Source: DATEZO01 sp035255485
GTDB taxonomy: Bacteria > Pseudomonadota > Gammaproteobacteria > Burkholderiales > Burkholderiaceae_D
Assembly (NCBI GenBank): GCA_035255485.1
Contig: DATEZO010000232.1
Location: forward strand, 1-26,745
Reading direction: 5' to 3'
DNA length: 26,745 bases
Each line of letters begins with the position of its first letter. The stretch's first letter is position 1. Below are positions 1 to 7,032 of this stretch, in pieces. The position numbers and the translations under genes were made by a program. The notes under the pieces were generated by a model, which saw nothing but the letters and a program-made list of their open reading frames with translations, was not told the origin of the DNA and searched no databases.

Positions 1-1020
1 GCTTAACACGCGGCCGCGTACGCTCTCTTCGACGTTTTCCTGGATCCCGGTCACAATGAGGCTGATCGCGATGCCGCCCAGCATACCGACGCAAGCGAGA
101 AGACCGAACGCAATGACCGGCGAATGCGCGAGGCCCATGGCCGCGAACAGTGCCCCGGACAACCCGGATGCGGCGAATATGATCTTTCCATGCGGCAGAC
201 GCCTTGCGACGAACAAGCAAAGCAGTCCGCCGACAATCAGTGCCGGAGCCAGCGTGCCAAGGAATGCTCCGCGTCCCAGTTCGGTCAATCCGAGCGAGGT
301 TCGCGCCAGTCTCGGCAGAATTACCTGCATCGGTCCCATCAGCATGTAGCCGAACATCGCGGTAACAAGAAGCTGCGCCAGGAGCGGATTGGACTGTGCC
401 GCGCGCAATCCGATAATCACTTCCTTGCGGACTGGAAGATGCGGCTTGTGCGTTGCTTGCGTCCTGACCTTGAGCAGCAGGGCGGATCCAATGACGAAAA
501 GCGCTGCTGCGAAGAGAAACACCCCTTGCCAACCGGCGCGCAGACGGCAGAATGAAATTGCGATTGGTCCCAGGCCGAAGCCAAGCATGACCAGCAAATT
601 GAAAACCAGAGATGCGCGGCGCAAGGCTTCGCTTCCGACAATCTGGCCCAGCGCGGTCATGCGCGCTGGCGCAACAAAGGACCAGCCGATTCCGGCCAAC
701 AGGGCAGACATCAGTATGAAAGGTATGCGCGCGGATACTTCGCTGATGAAGCGATCGGCGACCGCCATCGTCAGTGCGGCAAGAACGAACAGCCCTTGCG
801 CGATATGGATGATGCGATCGGGCGCGTGACGGTCGCACAGCACGCCGGCATACCAGCCAAGCAGCAGTGGCGGTCCGAAGCAAAGGCCGAAACCTACGCC
901 GGCAAGCAGATCGGAACGCAAGACTTCCTGCGAGTAGATGATGACCGAATAGTTGATGATGTGGCCGGCGGTAAACGCCAGCAGACAGGACAGGAAAAAT
1001 TCCCAGTGACGGCGCATCAT
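1..1020 (-). CDS. MFS transporter, 3' end cut by window edge
   Basis: The frame stays open from an ATG at 1020 to the left edge, giving 340 codons with no stop, so the C-terminus lies outside the window. The product is very hydrophobic, with successive helices such as FFLSCLLAFTAGHIINYSV, VGFGLCFGPPLLLGWYAGVL and VFLFAAALFVIGSALLL. Between helices 2 and 3 it has GWYAGVLCDRHAPDR, a variant of the major facilitator loop motif (G-x3-D-R). About ten membrane segments are visible, as expected for a truncated 12-helix exporter of the MFS_3/EntS type. An AAGGGA ribosome-binding site lies 7 nt before the ATG. The gene begins 28 nt after the beta-propeller gene and is probably the last or next-to-last gene of that operon. 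The substrate cannot be read from the sequence. Confidence 0.85.
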   Translation of the reverse strand, partial: MMRRHWEFFLSCLLAFTAGHIINYSVIIYSQEVLRSDLLAGVGFGLCFGPPLLLGWYAGVLCDRHAPDRIIHIAQGLFVLAALTMAVADRFISEVSARIPFILMSALLAGIGWSFVAPARMTALGQIVGSEALRRASLVFNLLVMLGFGLGPIAISFCRLRAGWQGVFLFAAALFVIGSALLLKVRTQATHKPHLPVRKEVIIGLRAAQSNPLLAQLLVTAMFGYMLMGPMQVILPRLARTSLGLTELGRGAFLGTLAPALIVGGLLCLFVARRLPHGKIIFAASGLSGALFAAMGLAHSPVIAFGLLACVGMLGGIAISLIVTGIQENVEESVRGRVLS

Positions 1021-1048
1021 CAGGTATTCCCTTTATTGGGCGACGAGA

Positions 1049-2833
1049 TCATTTCTGTTCAATGCGCAACAGGGTCGGCTGGCCGCCTTCGATATGCCAG
1101 CTTGGGAAATTGGAATTGGAGGTGTAGACGGTCCCATCCTCGGCAATCTCGATGTCTCGCGTAAATGTTGTTCGCCGAGGCAGCGGAACCGTACGCCAGG
1201 TTTGCGACTTGATGTGGAAGGCGAATAGTGCGTCGGACTGGTTTCCATTGACCCATACGATGCCGCGCTTCTTGTCGACGTTCAGTGAATAGGGTGTCTC
1301 GCTTCCCTTTGGCTCGACGGGGAGATCGAACAGCGAGAACTTCCCGTCAGCCGGCGAATAGCGGGCGATTTTCGATTCGGCGAAGGCGACGATCCACACA
1401 TTGCCTTCTGCGTCGATGCGCAAGCGGCGTGGCCCGATGAATGGCGTCGGAATCATCGTGATTCGCCCCGTCGCAGGATCGATCTTCCCGATTTCCTGCG
1501 TGTGCAGGCGTGCGAACCACACGGTGCCGTCCGGTGCAATGTCAATCCCATAGGGAAGCGGCGTACCCGTTGCGGCCCAGTCGACGGGCATCCAGTTCGA
1601 CACCGGCAGTCCCCAGTTCATGAGTTGGAACAGCTTGTCGATCGACGACACGGTCAGCCGCTCTTTCAGACCTCTGGCCGGCAAATCGAACAAGGTGAAT
1701 TTCTGCGTGAAGCGATCGAATTTCGCAATCTGATTGGACAAGGCGAGCGTGAACCAGACATTGTCATTTGCGTCGATACGAATCGTGTGCGGATAGAATC
1801 CAGCGCCGATCTCGTGCAAGAGAAATGTCTCGCTTGCCGGGTCGAACTCGACCAGCCGGCGCTGCGCTGACGGCGTAATGAAGATATGCCCGTCACGCTT
1901 CGACTCGGCAAGCGAGTGCGCGTTGGAAGTGCTGTCATGGCTCGGAAAACCTTTCAGGCGACCGGCGATGAGGCCGCCGGGCTTGTCGCCCGGCTTGTGC
2001 GGGATCTTGTAGACCGTTACGGCATTCGTCACGGGATCGACTTTATAGAGTCGGTCCTGGATATTGTCCGCAACGTAGATCATCTTGTTCGCGGCAATCA
2101 GCATGTCGTGGGTCTGGGACATCGCATTGCCAAGCGGCCATTCCGTAATAACCGTCTTGTCGAGTTCCGAATCCCATGCAATTCCGCCCTTCACCAGACC
2201 GGGATTCTCGCGCAGCTTGCGGTAACCGGCCGAGAGCTTCTCCGGCAAGGATTTCTGCAGATCCGTCGGCAGCCTTGATCCATATCGAATCATGCGGCCA
2301 ATGACCTCATGCCAATCCTCCGGCGAGCGCTCGGCCCGTGTAAACGCATTCCCCTGTTGATGACAAAAGCCGCATTGCATCTGGAAGTGCTTCTTCGCGT
2401 TGGCATCCCCGATATCAAGTGCGCCCAGCCACGCGTTGGCCGGCTTCGATTCTGCAATTTTGGCGGGATCCGTTTCCTTATCCACTGTGAGTGGAACGCT
2501 CTTTTGATCCGGAAGAATGCGGACGACCACGTCTTTGTAACCCGGTTTCCGAATCCGGTAATTCATCTCCACCGTCACATCCGGCATCCGGACCGTGCCG
2601 GCGGGACTTGTGAAGGCCGTCGTTTCTATTTCCACCATCCTGGGCTTGCCCGGCTGCTGATAGCCGTTGTCGGAAACATCTCTTGGGGCGGGATTTGCCA
2701 CAGTTTGCGTCACCATGGCAGAGCCAAGGGGCACCCCGGAGGAATCTGTGACGGAGATGACGACTGCCTGCGACGCGGTCGCAATGGAGCTGCAAAGAGC
2801 CAGTGCAAATAAGCGATACGATCGGGAGCTCAT
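1049..2833 (-). CDS. Secreted Vgb-like beta-propeller protein with c-type heme motif
   Basis: The protein has 594 residues. Residues 1-23 are a signal peptide ending in ATASQA. Residues 24-115 resemble a carboxypeptidase-regulatory or Ig-like beta domain. A heme c site, C154-G-F-C157-H158, follows in a small helical segment (about 135-215). Residues 230-594 hold repeated blades of the type DANDNVWFTLALSNQIAKFD and DAEGNVWIVAFAESKIARY, typical of streptogramin (virginiamycin B) lyase or NHL propellers. Joining a cytochrome-like domain to a Vgb-like propeller suggests a periplasmic redox or lactone-cleaving enzyme rather than true antibiotic resistance. The start overlaps the stop of the upstream dehydrogenase as ATGA and has no strong ribosome-binding site, so translation is probably coupled. 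Substrate and heme partner are unknown. Confidence 0.85.
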   Translation of the reverse strand: MSSRSYRLFALALCSSIATASQAVVISVTDSSGVPLGSAMVTQTVANPAPRDVSDNGYQQPGKPRMVEIETTAFTSPAGTVRMPDVTVEMNYRIRKPGYKDVVVRILPDQKSVPLTVDKETDPAKIAESKPANAWLGALDIGDANAKKHFQMQCGFCHQQGNAFTRAERSPEDWHEVIGRMIRYGSRLPTDLQKSLPEKLSAGYRKLRENPGLVKGGIAWDSELDKTVITEWPLGNAMSQTHDMLIAANKMIYVADNIQDRLYKVDPVTNAVTVYKIPHKPGDKPGGLIAGRLKGFPSHDSTSNAHSLAESKRDGHIFITPSAQRRLVEFDPASETFLLHEIGAGFYPHTIRIDANDNVWFTLALSNQIAKFDRFTQKFTLFDLPARGLKERLTVSSIDKLFQLMNWGLPVSNWMPVDWAATGTPLPYGIDIAPDGTVWFARLHTQEIGKIDPATGRITMIPTPFIGPRRLRIDAEGNVWIVAFAESKIARYSPADGKFSLFDLPVEPKGSETPYSLNVDKKRGIVWVNGNQSDALFAFHIKSQTWRTVPLPRRTTFTRDIEIAEDGTVYTSNSNFPSWHIEGGQPTLLRIEQK

Positions 2834-3669
2834 GGGACGTTATTGATGGATTGTTGGGGTAAACCGTTCGAGGTGACGCGGCGTTTCATCTGGCGCGCGA
2901 AAGTGGCCGGTGCAAGGCGGCTGATCCACCAGGCTGCATTGGCGAGCAAGCCTGGCAGGTGCAATTGCCGGCGTCGGCGTGCGGCGTGGTATATCCGGTC
3001 GGCCATATCGGCAGCACTCATCTCGCCGCCGACGGCATTGCGGGGAAGTGTGGCGGGGCCGCCATCGCCGCCGAGTGCGGCGCGTTCGATGCCGGTTGCG
3101 ATAAAGCTAGGGCAGATGATGGAGATATCGACTCCGTCGTCTTCCACTTCACTCCGCAAGCTGTCGAAGAAACCGTGCAGCGCGTGCTTGCTCGCGCTAT
3201 AGCCGGTGCGCCCGAACAACGGCGAAAATCCGGCAATGCTTGAAATCACCACGATCTGTCCGCGCCGCGCGCAAATCGACGAGAGTGCCGCTTGCGTGCA
3301 ATGCACGGCACCGAAGAAATTCACCTCCATTACTCGCCGAAGCACGGAGATGCTGGTGTCGCGCAGCAGGCTGCGGTGCGCAATGCCGGCGTTGTTGATC
3401 AAAACGTCGATACCGCCGAACGCGTCGATGACCGCCTGCATCGCGTGATTGCAGGCAGCCGGATCGGTGACGTCGCATTGTATGTCGATCACCTTCATCA
3501 ATCCGGATGCGCGCAAGCGGTTGGCCGCGGCGCTCGCTGCCTCCCCATCCACATCGAGGAGTGCCACATTGGCGCCAGCCGCGGCAAATCTCTCGCACAG
3601 CGCATGCCCCAGCCCGCCGGCAGCGCCGGTGACGACGACATTCTTCCCCGAGTAGTCGATTGTTTTCAT
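2830..3669 (-). CDS. Short-chain dehydrogenase/reductase (SDR)
   Basis: A classical SDR of 279 residues. The Rossmann glycine motif TGAAGGLG is at 14-21, NNAG at 92-95, the catalytic serine at 143/144 in VVISSIAGF, and YSASK gives Y157 and K161. The C-terminal 40 residues (RLAPATFARQMKRR) are basic and resemble membrane-associated SDRs. The frame is open upstream to 3816, but the ATG at 3669 has AAGGAG six nucleotides before it and lies 1 nt after the stop of the epimerase gene, so I use it. The product should oxidise or reduce a hydroxyl or keto group with NAD(P). With its neighbours it suggests metabolism of a lipophilic, possibly steroid- or terpenoid-like substrate; that last step is inference. 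Confidence 0.92.
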   Translation of the reverse strand: MKTIDYSGKNVVVTGAAGGLGHALCERFAAAGANVALLDVDGEAASAAANRLRASGLMKVIDIQCDVTDPAACNHAMQAVIDAFGGIDVLINNAGIAHRSLLRDTSISVLRRVMEVNFFGAVHCTQAALSSICARRGQIVVISSIAGFSPLFGRTGYSASKHALHGFFDSLRSEVEDDGVDISIICPSFIATGIERAALGGDGGPATLPRNAVGGEMSAADMADRIYHAARRRRQLHLPGLLANAAWWISRLAPATFARQMKRRVTSNGLPQQSINNVP

Positions 3670-3670
3670 G

Positions 3671-4645
3671 TCACTCCTTGTGCATCTTGCGTGACTGCAG
3701 CCAGTAGTCAAATACCGCTGCCGAGGTTTTGGCCGGCGAATAGCCGAATTCCTCTTTGAGGCGGCGATTGTCAAGCACGGGGCGATAGCGCAGAAAATTG
3801 ACCTGTTCGGGACCATACTGGGTCAGCCAGAAGGTCTTCAGAACGCGTAGTGCCGATGCAATCGCCCATGCCGGCAATGACATGAGGGGTTTCCCAAGGC
3901 GGGCGGCAAGCGCATGGATGGACAGGGCGCCGTCGCCGGCCAGGTTGAAGATGCCGCCTTTGCCGCTGTCGATCGCGTGCAGAATCGCGCCGACCACATC
4001 CTGATCCCAAATGAATACGAAGGGGCTGTCCGATCCGCGCACGCCGATCAAGCGCGGTTTTTCAAACAAGTCGGTGATCTGGTTCCGGACGGTATCGCCA
4101 AGAATGGTGCCGATGCGGAAGATGGTTTGCTTCAATTCGGGGTGCTGCTGGCGATACTCACTGAGCATTTCTTCGACCAGGCGTTTGTGCCAGGAATAGG
4201 CAAATTCCCGGTTTCCCCGGATGGGATCGTCTTCGGACAGCCAGGCAGGATTGTCGGCGTGGTAACCGTAGGCGGCGCCGCTTGAAGAGATGACGATGTG
4301 GCCAACACGGGCGGCAATGCAGGCGCTCAGCACGTTTGCCGTTCCCTCGACGTCCACACTGTATTCAAAAGCGCGATCGCTTTTTTTCCCGGGCGTGACG
4401 ATGGAAGCAAGATGGACCACCGTGTCTACCTGACGTTCGCGGACGATGGTCGCCAACTCCGGGTCACGGACATCAGCCTTCAGATAAACCACGCCCGGCC
4501 GTTGTTCCGTCCTTGGTGTGTCTCGAATGTCGGTTGCGACGATGGTGAGAGACTTCCCGACAATCCATCTTGCGGAAAGCGCGTCGATCAGTTGTCGGCC
4601 GATGTATCCGCCGGCGCCGGTCACCAGGATCGAATTGGCCGTCAT
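3671..4645 (-). CDS. NAD-dependent epimerase/dehydratase (extended SDR)
   Basis: 324 residues. The N-terminal NAD-binding motif TGAGGYIG is at 9-16, followed by VVHLASIVTPG, typical of the extended SDR fold. Catalytic residues are S122 in VISSSGAAYGY and Y150/K154 in YSWHK. The frame extends upstream to 4837 within the transporter gene, but the ATG at 4645 starts the canonical Rossmann strand (MTANSILVTG), has AAAGGTG upstream and overlaps the transporter stop as ATGA. The gene therefore sits inside the operon between the transporter and the second dehydrogenase. Family members act on nucleotide sugars, on dihydroflavonol-type substrates or on 3-beta-hydroxysteroids. Which applies here cannot be told from sequence alone. 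Confidence 0.9.
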   Translation of the reverse strand: MTANSILVTGAGGYIGRQLIDALSARWIVGKSLTIVATDIRDTPRTEQRPGVVYLKADVRDPELATIVRERQVDTVVHLASIVTPGKKSDRAFEYSVDVEGTANVLSACIAARVGHIVISSSGAAYGYHADNPAWLSEDDPIRGNREFAYSWHKRLVEEMLSEYRQQHPELKQTIFRIGTILGDTVRNQITDLFEKPRLIGVRGSDSPFVFIWDQDVVGAILHAIDSGKGGIFNLAGDGALSIHALAARLGKPLMSLPAWAIASALRVLKTFWLTQYGPEQVNFLRYRPVLDNRRLKEEFGYSPAKTSAAVFDYWLQSRKMHKE

Positions 4646-5559
4646 GCGCGCACCTTTGCGGCTTGTACCGGTTTTTTCATCCAGTATGTCGACAAGGCCA
4701 TGCCGGCAAAAATATGCCAGATGCCCCACCAGGCGGTAACAATGGCCATGCCGCCCAGGCCGCCGAAAAAGTTGAAGATGAGGACCAGGCCGAGGCCGGA
4801 ATTCTGTATGCCGGTTTCGAAGGCGACCGCGCGGCAATCGCGCTCGGCCAGGCCGAATAGCTTTCCGAACCCATAGCCGCTGCTCAGCGCGCAGGCGTTG
4901 TGAATGAACACGAGTCCCACCACCATGGGACCGTAGGTGAGGAAAAACTTCCAGTTGGCCAGCAGCGCTCCCGACACGAACACCGCGAACACGCCGAGGG
5001 AAAAGACGCGCATGGGTTTGAGCAGTCGTGCCGCAATTGTTGGAAAGCGATGCGAAATGATCAGTCCCAGCACGAGCGGGACACCCAGCAACAGGCCAAC
5101 CTCAAGCAGCATCGACCAGGGGTCGAGGGAAAAATCGCGCAAGATGGCTCGCATGCCTGCATGCTGGTTAGCCCAGAACGCGACATTGATCGGCATCATG
5201 AACACGGCGCCCACTGTCGACAGGGTGCTGATCGATACCGACAAAGCGGCATTGCCTCCGGCTCGATACGTAAAGAAATTCGAAATATGACCAGCCGGGC
5301 AGGATGAAACAAGCAGCATGCCGAGCGCAATGGAGGGCAGCGGATCGAGCGCCAGTATCAGCAGATAGGTGGCGGCAGGGAACAGAATGTGATGCCCAAA
5401 CAATCCGATTGCGAGCGCCTTCGGCGTGCGGAAGGCTTGCTTGAAATCCGACAGCTTCAGGTCCAGCGCCACGCCAAACATGACGAGCGCCAGAACGAGA
5501 TTCAGTGCCAGCAATGACTGTGGATTGAAATTGAGATGCACTTGATCAATGTGCATCAT
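4642..5559 (-). CDS. BASS-family sodium/organic anion symporter
   Basis: 305 residues with nine or ten membrane helices. It carries the family's two discontinuous-helix regions: SSCPAGHISNFFTYRAGGNAA (about 86-106) and ERDCRAVAFETGIQNSGLG near residue 247, where EtGiQNs is the most conserved bile acid:sodium symporter motif. It should import an organic anion, possibly a steroid-like or keto acid, with sodium across the inner membrane. It is the first gene of the minus-strand operon, and its stop overlaps the next start as ATGA. AAGGA lies 9 nt before the ATG at 5559. A 9-codon reading frame with a better ribosome-binding site overlaps this start and may couple translation (described separately). 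Confidence 0.9.
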   Translation of the reverse strand: MMHIDQVHLNFNPQSLLALNLVLALVMFGVALDLKLSDFKQAFRTPKALAIGLFGHHILFPAATYLLILALDPLPSIALGMLLVSSCPAGHISNFFTYRAGGNAALSVSISTLSTVGAVFMMPINVAFWANQHAGMRAILRDFSLDPWSMLLEVGLLLGVPLVLGLIISHRFPTIAARLLKPMRVFSLGVFAVFVSGALLANWKFFLTYGPMVVGLVFIHNACALSSGYGFGKLFGLAERDCRAVAFETGIQNSGLGLVLIFNFFGGLGGMAIVTAWWGIWHIFAGMALSTYWMKKPVQAAKVRA

Positions 5560-5585
5560 CGCTGAGCGTCCTTATCAGCGCGCAT
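5556..5585 (-). other. Possible leader peptide MRADKDAQR overlapping the transporter start
   Basis: On the minus strand an ATG at 5585, preceded by GAGGAG, opens a 9-codon frame (MRADKDAQR) that ends in TGA. That stop overlaps the ATG of the symporter gene as ATGA. The strongest ribosome-binding site in the region belongs to this mini-frame and not to the symporter. It could be a coupling or leader peptide. It could also simply be chance, since the symporter has its own AAGGA. Confidence 0.35.
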
Positions 5586-5811
5586 GGTATGTCTCCTCGT
5601 TTTTATCGATTTGTGAAGCGATTTTGCTGCAAATTGGTCGAGGCCGACAGGTTGTTGGTGGCCAAAACCTGTGCGCGGCGGACATTCGTCATGAGCGGCC
5701 GCATGAGAAAACCGAGGGGTGTGCAAAACGGACACGCATGCTAGACTCGGCCTAAAACCGCGCAACCGTATTACCGGACGCAAATAGAAGAGGGAAGAGA
5801 GACAAATCGAA
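5586..5811. promoter_or_regulatory. Divergent promoter region between operon and AraC regulator
   Basis: About 225 bases separate the symporter operon (minus) and the regulator gene (plus), so both promoters must lie here. The clearest element is a dyad at 5647-5672: arms ACAGGTT and AACCTGT enclose a second inner pair TTGG/CCAA, with one unpaired base and a 3-nt centre. It would suit a dimeric regulator site or a small RNA hairpin. Near 5730, TGCTAGACT resembles an extended -10 element for the regulator gene; no good -35 partner was seen. Purine-rich GGAAGAGAG precedes the regulator ATG. The region is noticeably richer in A and T than the flanking genes. Confidence 0.5.
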
Positions 5812-6846
5812 ATGGAGCAGTCGTTCCCCGGCCGAGACGACCGGATTGAACCGCCGCACAAGATGGCCGTTCTGGTCGACATTCTGGGCGAGGAGGGCGT
5901 CAAGCCCGAAGACATCCTTGCGGGCAGCGGCATAGACCCGCTGCAGGTGCGTGCGCCCGAAACGCGCATTTCTGCGCGCCAGCTTCTGGCTGTTTGTCGC
6001 AATGCGCTCCGTCTCTCAAAGGATCCGGGCATCGCGATCAAGGCGGGGAAGAGGATTCACGTTACCCATTTCGGCCTGTACGGCTACGCTCTGCTGAGCA
6101 GCCCCACGCCGCGGGACGCCATCGACTTTGCGCTCAAGTACCGGCCTCTCGCCGCCTCGCTCGTCGGCTTGCGCTTTGCGGAAGACGCCGGCGCTGCCGT
6201 CTGGGAATTGTCGGATGCGCTTTCGCTCGGCACGGACAGTGCACTGTTTCGCTTCGTGCTTGAATTTCAGCTTGGCACTTTATTGTCCTTGCATAGCGAT
6301 ATTTTGGGACGGCCGGTGAACCCGGTCGAGATACGCACTGTCTACCCGGCGCCGCCGAATGCAGCAGAGTACGAAATCTTGTTAAGATGTCCGGTCCGAT
6401 TCGCGCAGCCGCGCAACGAGCTGCGCTTCAGTCACGATTGGCTGGAGCAGAAGCTGGCCTTCGCCAATCCGATTACCGCCGCACTGGTACGCGAAACCTG
6501 TGATCAGCTGCTCACGGAACTGAAGGCCTCATCCGGCCTGGCCGGCACGGTGTTTAACATACTGATGGAACGTCCGGGGCATTTTCCGGATGTCGAGGCG
6601 GTCGCCGGGCAATTGCACATGACGTCTCGCACGCTGCGCAGAAAATTGCAGGCCCAGGATACTTCCTATCAGAGCATCCTCACCGATGTGCGCAAGCAGC
6701 TTGCGATCGATTACTTGCGCAAGACGCGAATGAGCACGGAGGATATCGCGATATCCCTCGGGTTCAGCGACGCTGCCAACTTCCGCCACGCGTTCAAGAA
6801 GTGGACCGGAAAGACACCCGGTGAATTTCGGGCGGGCATTCCCTGA
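5812..6846 (+). CDS. AraC-family transcriptional regulator (arabinose-binding-like N-terminus)
   Basis: 344 residues. The N-terminal 190 residues (ISARQLLAVCRNALRL, then HFGLYGYALLSSPTPRDAI) match the Arabinose_bd-type sensor domain found in OruR/ArgR-like regulators. The C-terminal 100 residues form the double helix-turn-helix: first HTH near VAGQLHMTSRTLRRKLQ, second near DIAISLGFSDAANFRHAFKKW, ending in the family hallmark WTGKTPGEFR. It is transcribed divergently from the five-gene operon, the usual arrangement for a regulator that responds to that operon's substrate. The inducer is not known. The start at 5812 is supported by a purine-rich ribosome-binding stretch and by the domain beginning directly after it. 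Confidence 0.93.
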   Translation: MEQSFPGRDDRIEPPHKMAVLVDILGEEGVKPEDILAGSGIDPLQVRAPETRISARQLLAVCRNALRLSKDPGIAIKAGKRIHVTHFGLYGYALLSSPTPRDAIDFALKYRPLAASLVGLRFAEDAGAAVWELSDALSLGTDSALFRFVLEFQLGTLLSLHSDILGRPVNPVEIRTVYPAPPNAAEYEILLRCPVRFAQPRNELRFSHDWLEQKLAFANPITAALVRETCDQLLTELKASSGLAGTVFNILMERPGHFPDVEAVAGQLHMTSRTLRRKLQAQDTSYQSILTDVRKQLAIDYLRKTRMSTEDIAISLGFSDAANFRHAFKKWTGKTPGEFRAGIP

Positions 6847-7032
6847 TCAGGCAGAAATTGCTCGAGGAAAATGCTGTTTTTGCCAACTGGAATCATTGCC
6901 GTAATGCAGGCGCAAAGAAAGGCAGGGCAGTCGAATTCCGCAAATCTTCGGCCATCCATGAGTGGTAAAGTTCGACCGGCTGGCCAAAGTGCCATGATTC
7001 AATATTCGGTAAATGATGATACAAGGAGTCGC

